A stretch of DNA of 64,000 nucleotides. Source: Streptomyces globisporus (GTDB lineage Bacteria > Actinomycetota > Actinomycetes > Streptomycetales > Streptomycetaceae). Positions 36,401 to 41,319 of the stretch are shown in pieces. The position numbers and the translations under genes were made by a program. The first letter of the stretch is position 1, and every line of letters begins with the position of its first letter. The DNA lies in the NCBI GenBank assembly GCA_014649555.1, contig BMTG01000003.1, positions 62,001-126,000 of the forward strand, in the 5' to 3' direction. The notes beneath the pieces were generated by a model. It saw only the letters and a list, made by a program, of their open reading frames with translations. It made no database searches and had not been told where the DNA came from.

Positions 36401-36714
36401 TGGTCGTCGGGGGCGGGCTGCTGAGCGCCGGGCCCGCCGAGCGGCAGGTGGCCGAGGGGCTGCCGGCCGCCGCGGTGGCCGGTCATCTGGCGCAGCCGGT
36501 GGTGGCGGACGCGATCGCGTCCTGCCGGCTGGAGTCCTTGCTCCACGCCTCGGGTTCCTCGGTGCCGCTCGTCCACGGTCCGGTCGACGCGGCCACCGGG
36601 CTGGCCTACTGGGAGGCGGCGGAGGCGGCGGGCATCGGGGCGGCGCCTCTGCACCTCCTCACCCGCACCATCGGCCCGGGGATGATCGACGGCGTTGTCA
36701 GTGGTCGGGATTAA
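24430..36714 (+). CDS. Hybrid FAAL/type I PKS/NRPS megasynthase with AAR-like terminal domain
   Basis: 4,094 residues. Domains in order: fatty-acyl-AMP ligase ~10-525 (SSGSTGAPKG from ~152, SWMPYFHDMGL); ACP, Ser618; ketosynthase ~682-1100 with Cys847, His982, His1021; acyltransferase ~1233-1530 with Ser1328 (GHSVGE) and RAFHS, pointing to malonyl-CoA; ketoreductase ~1600-2010 (TGGGGGIG from ~1825; Tyr and Asn in GDYAGANAF); ACP, Ser2125; condensation ~2185-2620 (HHAAGDG 2319-2325); adenylation ~2640-3150 (FTSGSTG, Lys3132); PCP, Ser3193; condensation ~3245-3700 (HHIIGDG 3383-3389); Rossmann domain ~3720-4094 (GLGSIG from 3874) like acyl-ACP reductase. No DH, ER or thioesterase. Inferred product: a 3-hydroxyacyl chain joined to one amino acid, perhaps released reductively. 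The start is ATG 24430; the open frame upstream has unlike composition. Confidence 0.95.
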   Translation: MTLLAVLLDAVREAPGQIVVHVRGDGSELTVTLRELLDDSLRVAGGFRGAGVAPGTCVPLLADRSEDFQPMFWGAVAAGLVPVPLAADIRRVLPVWEHLGRPPLVVDASTAPLVDELPDGARALTLDALRAGPALREPAPGGRDDVAFLQFSSGSTGAPKGVEVTHRAVLANLEQIRAASALSADDVVVSWMPYFHDMGLIGTHLAPLAARARQVKIGPLSFAKRPRLWFEVAARHRATVLSAANFALALAVRRVPDDVLARLDLSAVRLLLVGAEPIAPAVWRAFAVKTRPAGLDPAAAQPVYGLAEATLAVTFPPPGEVAGPLVLDRASLSDGMAVDTEPGESAVELMDVGRPVADCAVRIVDDRGDVLGDRRVGHIMVRGPQLARGYHGLPGVSAETFTGGWLRTGDLGFLRDGRLCVTGRHKDVLFLNGRTFHATDLEEVAAATPGLPPGAPAVVGSTDPVTGAERVVVFVPWARPPHDAAEVLGRVAARVREALLHDDVRVLALQPGAFPRTTSGKLQRWRLRERFEAGEFEARVFGADSFRADSIATGRPAAEPLADAPRAEAPRADVPQADVPRSRARTVEAVREVWARVLDRPAESIGAHEPFGSLGGTSLKAMEVLVALEDAFGVTLPPAVIRDHGTVAALAGHLLTVAPGPSVSAPGAGEAGESPEDGEAVAAVIGMACRFPGADTPEDFWDLLIDGHDAITPVPYGRWGDDVRDCQAAPRKRWAGLLEDPAAFDAGYFGVGEDEARAIDPQARLFLELAHEALERAGYAGPRRRGRRVGVFAAVGDSGYREVLDRASADGSPLPAALTGNLPSLTAARVSQSLDLDGPALAVDTACSSGLVALHLARRSLLDGECDLAVVGGVNLHLTATPHRLLEAAQALSPTGRSRAFSADADGFVPGEGGAAIVLTRLDAARLADDEVLAVVRGTAVNNDGRSMSLMAPNPLRQREVITRAYEAAGVDPASVTYVEAHGTGTAVGDPIELRSLAHAFPVRPDGEPRLLGSVKTNIGHLLNAAALPALVKVVLALGHRRLPASLHHTPPAPGLAPAGFSVVAEARDWTSAGPLVAGINAFGFGGTNAHAVLEQAPASPPSAGAASTSPGAAREIPVEGPHLLTLSARSAGALRDAVDRLATHLESRPGLREGDVCRTASTAWDDGPHRLAVIADGDLRDRLAAIAAGTGGAARRAGAGGASGCAGTDSGGRRAGTGGSGVPGASVVRSRPRVVFLFPGQGAQSPGQNRVLYRTASVFRDTFDEASALLGPVCGRPLLDWGLDPEVDPAAQAMTEVAQPLLVASGVALARQLRTWGAEPEAVAGHSVGEITAACVSGALTLREAVRFAAERGRLMGAFTEPGAMLAVRGGEEAVAAAVAGSGGSLTVAAYNGPGLQVLSGTVSAVERAALSLDAQGVPTRRLRVSRAFHSPLMRPVADRLADAAGALAPRAPSVPLMSTVTGGWQPVLDPQYLRDHAERPVLFGAAVERLAREGYDTFVEVGHGAVLSGSVRAATAAYAPGESGGGVTVMSALPGCSADREDDAPLPDDRQRGRGDLLATVGRLWSLGMPLDRTALDAGHHRVPLPTYPFQRRRFWAEPPARPLLHQVLWEDDALPGKSTEAAEAARSVRSVLLTGPDPASVDRLASHLSAAGVRRYEAGDDGRPDAVVLVAGPAPVQDTADTLGRVHDAALAAFGEALARFDETHADRLLVVTEDVHATGTVRERPRPAHAVLGGLLLALPQETPRAAATALDLCSLDTPSQRLKAVLAELESGGAPGSTTIVAWRAGRRLTRRFVPSEAGSSAPAASTRSPLPPDGTFLITGGGGGIGAALARDLAGRGRPTLVLTGRSPALPVGLADELRTLGATVQYRVADVSVERDVGALLAELPRLDALFHAAGVVSPGTLRNRRAEETADSLAAKARGTLLLSLALRRHGLDPAVRVAFSSVSAVLPGLAGALGDYAGANAFLDAFAASERHAGRPWQSVNLAALAGTGMATALGTGTGAGSTTVRNAGGRPVALAPALAALRTACGVDAAQLLLADLTPPSPSVAADSPEAPERPTTTAEATGSGSGTSGRTPAEGTGSGTNTSALLRRLLASALRLPATEVPDDEPFLALGLDSLAAVDLVRQLERELGTTLPATLFFEYRTVAELAAHLDSTPSAVVSPALARTPDPVPDGSPFPLTPVQLALHTGSRLHPDVPAHGYVRQTVRGPLDTRLLGRALSALADRHPMLRIRIDNTDGTADGTGCASPAQYVAPPSALSTWYEVRELPGRIEELETVLCNRPFDLSAEPPLRAVLAREGPELSHLVLVIHHAAGDGYSLNVLAGELWSLYTAFAHGDAPALPALRTDFARYAAAAADERGSTDGVRGLTADRRYWADRLASRAKPLRLPYDGDPDALPSAPLTTHQSSLDPALTAALEKRAADQGVSLFHLLLAVHVRCLARWSGQREVAVNVARARRDDRLAGLDRLVGPLADTLPLLCATDPDEAVGALAERLAGIWLESEQHAGLTGLDLARLLPTDPAGPGPRTVSPAGFSFARFPAALDERCPVSVRPTAAGTATAATRLSLLCWQDETVLRFSWNFPVRLFAPETVARLDREFHDELAATARTAAAPPLPASGSATLVRRLGERFRATPDAVAVDTGAATLTYGELDRASQALAASLRAHGVTPGSLVGLLTEPGADTVVAVVAALRAGAGWVPLDAGHPTARLVDQLTRSGARAVLCHAATRAVGETLGDVTLVPVDVPASPLPQDSALYVNEAPGPLADADGIAYVIFTSGSTGRPKAVPITHRSMENYLDWAVDTFGYDERDRLAQTASPCFDASVRQLLAPLLVGATVVTVDWDLLRDPDRLLTHVEHRRITVWSSVPTLWEQLLSASEARVRTGAPLPDLSALRWVHVGGEALSPEHVRRWFDLFGDGQRIANLYGPTEATINTSCHIISDRPDDQVRRLPIGRPVSGTEVEIVGPDGEALRSGEAGELLIAGIGLTPGYLGEPALTEAAFTVRRGRRWYRSGDRVRCSEDGTLEFLGRLDDQVKIRGNRVEPGEIEAVLQTHSDVTHAVVLAEDGRLTAFVTPGPGSSGASGSSEVDAVELRRHLAESLPAYMIPSRITRVDTMPLTGTGKIDRRALPALGEAPPRSPSRTAATRTAPRTPTEIRLAAVWSALLQADDVSREDDFFVLGGDSLLVLEVFARLEKQGGPLPRPTVIYRNRTLAALASAVDAAAAEASDDTVDTAAGAASDAGAPTPFPLTPTQRGFLLAEVMAPGTTSSWLSRFRLYGRLDTARFQGAVDTLVGRHPMLRTVFPAGARPAVQQELPSSLRLPVDFETLSDPDQVEERVSAERARRFEPWAWPLLRLRVLTVAPDEHVLVAHAHHIIGDGYSAALLVRELMTAYDALSQGDVPAQAPLRSTFRDHAVRLAERSAAPAVPATSPSHDDRWARLGAPYRPPVLSAGPDTRARPDTAANPLFHTYGFTVDADQVEALRGLAARSGTTLHAPVLTAYYRALAATTGRADLVLGLAVSGRDDALPDVHRVFGPFATAVPLRPAGPASGRRDGTGFEDDLRRLAAEAAEARAYEGAVPALPSGLPMASQFFFTYLDFSALGQESGAVLTVTREDGDSVYTPPPAGTDVFLSAGPEGGRLRVTVRAAATAFTSQALAGFADAVRDGLAHAAASAVPGIGPGAGTDGLDGSGRPGGLGEPDRTGRDEPVDAALVGYLPSPADLARLAGLPEAALPREELRTLLFPDGRPRLLETLHTPLGRSGFVCVPLFADELAPGDALLGHTTRGVELASSLGARAVSLAGMIPSLTGYGFEVLRAVGTTGSAPAVTTGHAATVVSVVRTVHAALDATGQQLSSLTVAFVGLGSIGSSSLELLLTLAEEPPARLLLCDVPGSGPRLKELADSLLERGLAEVVEVVESDRGLPDAVYGARLIVAAVSGGGTLLDIDALPPGTTVVDDSFPHCFDTSRAFGRMERAKDVLVVGGGLLSAGPAERQVAEGLPAAAVAGHLAQPVVADAIASCRLESLLHASGSSVPLVHGPVDAATGLAYWEAAEAAGIGAAPLHLLTRTIGPGMIDGVVSGRD

Positions 36715-36762
36715 GTTCGTTGATGTCCCGCCGAGAGGGCGTGGACGTCCCCTTTCGCATGC

Positions 36763-37281
36763 ATGGGAGTTGGCGCGTTGTCGGTCTGGGAGCAGTCGAG
36801 TACCGCGCGGGTGATGGCGCCCGCGCGCCCGCGGAAGCTGGCCAAGGTGCCGTTCGTCGAACTGGCCGACGGGCGGTTGCAGGGGGTCGTCTCCAGCGGG
36901 TCGGACATCGGGCGGGTGTATGTGTCGTCGGTGGCGGCGCGGACGTACGCGTTCGCGTGCAGCACCAACAACAACCGGCCCTGCGGCGGTGCGCGCGGCG
37001 TGTTCTGCAAGCACATCCAGGCACTCGTCGCCGAGGCTGTCCTGCAGTACGGCGCCGAGCGCGTCGCCCGCTATCTCGCGGTGGAGCCCCCGGACGGGGA
37101 CCCGGACGCGCAGGCCCTCACCGCCGCCATGACCGCGACGAGGCCGGTGAAGGACGACTCCTCGGCGGCCGCCCAGGTGTTCAGCCGATTCCTGCGCCAC
37201 CTCGCCTATCTCGAACTGGCACCGGTCACTTCGCCGCTGCCCGAGATGCAGTGGTTCCCGGCGACGCGGGCGGTGGCCTGA
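36763..37281 (+). CDS. SWIM-like zinc-binding protein of the MoxR/VWA operon
   Basis: 172 residues. The core VPFVELADGRLQGVVSSGSDIGRVYVSSVAARTYAFACSTNNNRPCGGARGVFCKHIQALV ends in a CKH element like the CxH half of a SWIM finger. The first half is C-x7-C rather than CxC, so the finger is atypical. It begins a five-gene operon with overlapping junctions (its TGA overlaps the next ATG). The E. coli yeh group has a SWIM protein (YehQ) in the same context. The start could instead be TTG 36778. It lies 48 bp after the PKS-NRPS stop and could be transcribed with it. Confidence 0.7.
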   Translation: MGVGALSVWEQSSTARVMAPARPRKLAKVPFVELADGRLQGVVSSGSDIGRVYVSSVAARTYAFACSTNNNRPCGGARGVFCKHIQALVAEAVLQYGAERVARYLAVEPPDGDPDAQALTAAMTATRPVKDDSSAAAQVFSRFLRHLAYLELAPVTSPLPEMQWFPATRAVA

Positions 37282-38702
37282 TGCGCGGGGATCTGCTGGC
37301 CGATCCGGTCGAGGGGCTCGACGAGGCGCTCGCCGCCGTGGACGCGTTCGACGGGGCGCTGGTGGCCGGTCTGTTGCGGCCGGGGGCCGCGCAGGCGGCG
37401 GCGGTTGCCGGGCTCGCCGAGGCCGTCGCCGGGACGCCGCTGACCGCACGGGTCGCGGAGGCGGCGGGGCGGGTGGCGGGCGGGGCCGCCGGGGAGGAGC
37501 ACTTCGTGGCGCTCGCCGCCGCGCGCGGTGCGCTGCTCGGCTCCGTGCACGACGCGTTGGCGCTGCGCATCGACGAGGCGGTCGGCAGGCCCACTCCTGA
37601 GGAGGAATCTTCTCCGGCCGCCGCAGAGGACAAGTCGTCTCAGGCCGTCGCCAGGCCGGAGCACGGGGCGAACCTCCTGGCGGCGGCCCGCAGTTGGCTG
37701 TGCGACCTCGCGCGCAGCGGCTGGCGGGGCATCGACCACGAGTCGGTCGCCGGGGCCGCCCCGGTGGTCTCCGCGATGCTGCCCGATCCGGAGCTGCGCC
37801 GCCGGGCGACGCTGCTCGACGGGTTCGCCGCCGAACTCGCCGCGTCCTGCCCCGGGGCGACCCTGGAGCGTGTTCCGGTGCGCCGCTGGGCCGATCTGTG
37901 GTCGCGCGCCCTGCTGTTGACGGTGCCGGGCTCGGCCGTGGAGCGGTCCGACGGCTCGGTGACGGGTCGGCTGCTGCCGCTCGGCGTCGATGTGCAGGAG
38001 CATGCGACGGCGGTACAGGCCCAGGTCCATGCCGTGTTCGAGCCGGCGGACGGGGGCGCGCCCCGTCTGGTGCGTGCCGGAGTGTCGGCGCCGAAGCCCG
38101 ACACGGTCGTCGGGGCGGGGCTGTGGCAGCTACTGCGTCCCCGGATGTCGTTGCTCGGTGCCGTGAGCGAGGGCCGCTCGATGGAGCTGGACGCCATGCC
38201 GGTGACTGCCGAAGGGGATCTGGTCTGGGACGACGAGCGGGCCCGTGCGGGTGAGCCGGCCGATCCCTTCGCCACGGCGCGGGTGAGACTGTCCGCCGCG
38301 ACGGCGGCCCGTGTCGCTCCGCTGGACCGGCATCCCGTGCGGATCGCCGTGCCGGTGCTGCTGGAGGGGTATGCCGCACACAGCGAGGAGGGGCGGCTCG
38401 CGTTCGATCTCGCCGGGCAGCGCCTGGCCGTGGACACCGACCGGATGCCCGCCGCCGGTCCGCTGACGCCCGAGGCGGTCGCCGCCTCCCACGCCTGCGT
38501 CGGGCTGCTGCGCTGGGATGCCGGGGAGTTCATCCTCCAGCCGCTCGCGGTCGAGACGACCGTCCGGAAGAAGACCGTCGCCGTGCACGCCGGGGCGTGG
38601 GCGGGCGGCACCACCGACAAGGCCGGTGTCCGGGCGGAGAAGGCCGCCACCGATGCCGTCGCCGTGCTGCGCGAGCGCGCCGGAAGGCTGTTGCGGAAAT
38701 GA
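37281..38702 (+). CDS. Conserved protein of the MoxR/VWA operon, unknown function
   Basis: 473 residues, no transmembrane helix or signal. The N-terminal half is Ala-rich and helical (LDEALAAVDAFDGALVAGLL...). The C-terminal half reads as beta-rich (DLWSRALLLTVPG...VTGRLLPLGVDVQEHATAVQAQVHAVF). I recognise no domain name. Its ATG overlaps the preceding stop and its own stop overlaps the VWA start (ATGA), so the three are translationally coupled. Together with the preceding small gene it may correspond to one longer SWIM-protein gene in other bacteria. It probably acts in the same complex as the ATPase and VWA protein. Confidence 0.72.
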   Translation: MRGDLLADPVEGLDEALAAVDAFDGALVAGLLRPGAAQAAAVAGLAEAVAGTPLTARVAEAAGRVAGGAAGEEHFVALAAARGALLGSVHDALALRIDEAVGRPTPEEESSPAAAEDKSSQAVARPEHGANLLAAARSWLCDLARSGWRGIDHESVAGAAPVVSAMLPDPELRRRATLLDGFAAELAASCPGATLERVPVRRWADLWSRALLLTVPGSAVERSDGSVTGRLLPLGVDVQEHATAVQAQVHAVFEPADGGAPRLVRAGVSAPKPDTVVGAGLWQLLRPRMSLLGAVSEGRSMELDAMPVTAEGDLVWDDERARAGEPADPFATARVRLSAATAARVAPLDRHPVRIAVPVLLEGYAAHSEEGRLAFDLAGQRLAVDTDRMPAAGPLTPEAVAASHACVGLLRWDAGEFILQPLAVETTVRKKTVAVHAGAWAGGTTDKAGVRAEKAATDAVAVLRERAGRLLRK

Positions 38703-40087
38703 CCGAGGATCTCACCGGGCAGTCGCCCGGCCCCGCCGCCGGCCTGTCCCCTGCTGGGCCCGCCCCGTACGAGAACCGCCGTCAGGTGCTGTACTGGCGG
38801 CTCCTGGCCCGTCTCCTCGACGGTGAGGAGCAGCCCGCCCTGGAGTCGGCGAGCCTGGGGGTGGTCGAGGACATCGGCCTGCCGTCCGCGCTGCTGGATC
38901 CGGGGACGTCGGTCGACTCGGTCGTGCAGCGCCATCCTGAGCTGGCAGCCGAGTTCGACGGGCTGATGGTGCCGGAGGACGCTGCGGACGGCTCCCGTGA
39001 CCGGGCGGCGGAGGTGCGGCGTGCCGCGCTGGTGTCGAAGGTGCTGCTCAATGTCTTCGCGACCGGTTCGAGCGCGGTGAGCGCCGAGCAGTTGGCGCGC
39101 TGGCAGTCCGATGCCGGGTGGCTGGAGCGTGCGCTGGGCTGTCCGCCGGGCGCGCTTCGCGGCGGCCGGGCGTCGGGCGCGGGCCTGGACGGCGGCGGTC
39201 TCGGGCCGGAGCTGGCGGCGATCGAGGCGGACCTCGTGGGACGCATGCGGTTGCGGGAGGTGCTGGCCGATCCGGCGCTGGCCGCGCGGCTGACGCCGAG
39301 CATGTCGCTGATCGAGCAGTTGCTGCGGGACAAGGGCAATCTGTCGGGTGTGGCCCTGGCCAACGCGAAGTCCCTCATCCGCCGACACGTCGACGAGGTG
39401 GCCGAGGTGCTGCGTACGCAGGTGGAGAAGGCCACCGTCGGCGAGCTGGACCGTTCGGTTCCGCCCAAGCGCGTCTTCCGCAATCTGGACCTGGACCGCA
39501 CCATCTGGAAGAACCTGACCAACTGGAGTCCGGAGGAGGAACGGCTGTATGTGGACCGCCTCTACTACCGGCACACGGTGCGCAGGACGACACCGCAGCG
39601 GTTGATCGTCGTGGTGGACCAGTCCGGTTCGATGGTCGACTCGATGGTGAACTGCACCATTCTCGCCTCCATCTTCGCCGGGCTGCCGAAGGTGGACGTC
39701 CATCTCATCGCCTACGACACCCGCTCGATCGATCTGACGCCATGGGTGCACGACCCGTTCGATGTGCTGCTGCGCACGAATCTCGGCGGGGGCAACGACG
39801 GCCCCGTCGCGATGGCGATGGCGCGCCCGAAGATAGCCGAGCCGAAGAACACCGTCATGGTGTGGATCTCGGACTTCTACGAGTTCGACCGCTCCCAGCC
39901 GCTGTTCGAAGGCATCGAGACCGTTCACCGCTCCGGGGTGAAGTTCATCCCCGTCGGCTCGGTGACCAGCTCCGGGCGGCAGGAGGTCAACCCGTGGTTC
40001 CGGGAGCGGTTCAAGGCCCTGGGCACGCCTGTGGTCTCCGGGCACATCAACAAGCTCGTGCACGAACTCAAGACGTTCCTCACCTGA
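38699..40087 (+). CDS. VWA-domain protein (MoxR partner, YehP-like)
   Basis: 462 residues. A helical N-terminal region (~1-280) precedes a von Willebrand A domain. The domain starts LIVVVDQSGSMVDSMV, with an intact MIDAS DxSxS, a threonine in LLRTNLGGGNDGPVAMAMA and a closing acidic VMVWISDFYEFD. VWA proteins pair with MoxR AAA+ ATPases in metal-dependent chaperone or remodelling systems. The start overlaps the upstream stop (ATGA). The AAA+ gene follows after 101 bp, the only real gap in the operon. Confidence 0.88.
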   Translation: MTEDLTGQSPGPAAGLSPAGPAPYENRRQVLYWRLLARLLDGEEQPALESASLGVVEDIGLPSALLDPGTSVDSVVQRHPELAAEFDGLMVPEDAADGSRDRAAEVRRAALVSKVLLNVFATGSSAVSAEQLARWQSDAGWLERALGCPPGALRGGRASGAGLDGGGLGPELAAIEADLVGRMRLREVLADPALAARLTPSMSLIEQLLRDKGNLSGVALANAKSLIRRHVDEVAEVLRTQVEKATVGELDRSVPPKRVFRNLDLDRTIWKNLTNWSPEEERLYVDRLYYRHTVRRTTPQRLIVVVDQSGSMVDSMVNCTILASIFAGLPKVDVHLIAYDTRSIDLTPWVHDPFDVLLRTNLGGGNDGPVAMAMARPKIAEPKNTVMVWISDFYEFDRSQPLFEGIETVHRSGVKFIPVGSVTSSGRQEVNPWFRERFKALGTPVVSGHINKLVHELKTFLT

Positions 40088-40188
40088 GGTCCTGCGGGGT
40101 GTGGCCGCCGCCCTTCATCGCGTGCGCTCCCCCGTCGTGTCTCTCTTTCCTTCCTTTCACTTTCTTGCCTGTTCAGAAAGGCTTTCCG
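40088..40188 (+). promoter_or_regulatory. Pyrimidine-rich gap before the AAA+ gene
   Basis: A 101-bp gap inside an otherwise overlapping operon. Bases ~40138-40172 are almost all T and C on the + strand (CTCTCTTTCCTTCCTTTCAC), unusual for this genome. It may hold an internal promoter or an mRNA processing site. AAAGG lies about eight bases before the ATG. Confidence 0.35.
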
Positions 40189-41319
40189 ATGTCCGACGTG
40201 TTGCGTGCCCCCGCCGAGACCAAGTACGCCGAGGAGCTCGACTGGCTGGAGTCGATCGACGACAGCCCCAAGCCGTTCTCCTGGCGGCTCTCGCCGAAGA
40301 TGGTCCGGCTGTTCATCCTGGGCTCCGAGCGCGCCGACGGCCTGGACCGGGAGATCTCGCAGAAGTGGTTCGGCGACCGGAGCTTCGTCGAGCGCTCGAT
40401 CGTCACCCTCGCCTCCGACCGGGGTCTGCTGCTGATCGGGGACCCCGGCACCGGGAAGAGCTGGCTGGCCGAGCTGCTGTCCGCCGCGATCTCGCGCAAC
40501 TCCACGCTGGTGGTGCAGGGTACGGCCGGCACGACCGAGGATCACATCAAGTACGCGTGGAACGTGTCCATGGTCATCGCCAAGGGGCAGTCGCGTGAGT
40601 CGATGATCCCGTCGCCGATCATGACCGCGATGGAGACGGGTGCCATCGGCCGCTTCGAGGAACTGACCCGTTCCACCAGCGATGTCCAGGACGCGCTGAT
40701 CTCGATCCTCTCGGAGAAGTACATCTCCGTCCCCGAGTTGCAGGGCGACGGCAAGGAGACGGGCGACAACATCGTCTTCGCCAAGCCCGGCTTCTCGATC
40801 ATCGCGACCGCCAACAGCCGCGACCGGGGTGTGAACGACCTGTCGTCCGCGCTGAAGCGCCGGTTCAACTTCGTGCGCATCCCGGTCGTGACGAACAAGA
40901 AGAGCGAGGCGGAGATCGTCCGCTTCCGCACCGAGGAACTGCTGCGCCGTCACGCGATCGACCTGGACGTGCCGCCGACGCTCCTCGACGTCCTGCTCCA
41001 GAGCTTCGCCGATCTGCGGGCCTCGGCAGCGGCGGCGGGCAGCGACGACGAGAAGCTGGAGTCCTCGCTGTCGACGGCGGAGCAGATCGGTGTGCTGGAG
41101 GACGCCGTCCTGCACAGCAACTTCTTCGGCGAGCGCACACTGACCGCCAGGGCCCTCGCCTCCTCGCTCGTCGGCTCCCTCGCCCGGCGCGACCCGGAGG
41201 ACCTGGCCATCTTCAACAAGTACCTGCACGGTGTCGTCGAGCCGCGCAGCAAGCAGGAGGGCGGCTGCTGGCCGGAGTTCCTGGACGGCGGCCGCGACAC
41301 GATCGCCACGCTGTCATGA
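40189..41319 (+). CDS. MoxR-type AAA+ ATPase (YehL-like)
   Basis: 376 residues. Walker A is LLLIGDPGTGKSWLAELL (~residues 80-97), Walker B region IGRFEELTRSTSDVQDALISILSEKYISV, sensor 1 FSIIATANSRDRGVNDLSSALKRRFNFVRI with the arginine-rich finger, then a C-terminal lid. This is the motor of the operon: MoxR ATPases remodel or insert cofactors in targets recognised through VWA partners. Its stop overlaps the next ATG (TCATGA). Length is close to E. coli YehL. Confidence 0.92.
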   Translation: MSDVLRAPAETKYAEELDWLESIDDSPKPFSWRLSPKMVRLFILGSERADGLDREISQKWFGDRSFVERSIVTLASDRGLLLIGDPGTGKSWLAELLSAAISRNSTLVVQGTAGTTEDHIKYAWNVSMVIAKGQSRESMIPSPIMTAMETGAIGRFEELTRSTSDVQDALISILSEKYISVPELQGDGKETGDNIVFAKPGFSIIATANSRDRGVNDLSSALKRRFNFVRIPVVTNKKSEAEIVRFRTEELLRRHAIDLDVPPTLLDVLLQSFADLRASAAAAGSDDEKLESSLSTAEQIGVLEDAVLHSNFFGERTLTARALASSLVGSLARRDPEDLAIFNKYLHGVVEPRSKQEGGCWPEFLDGGRDTIATLS

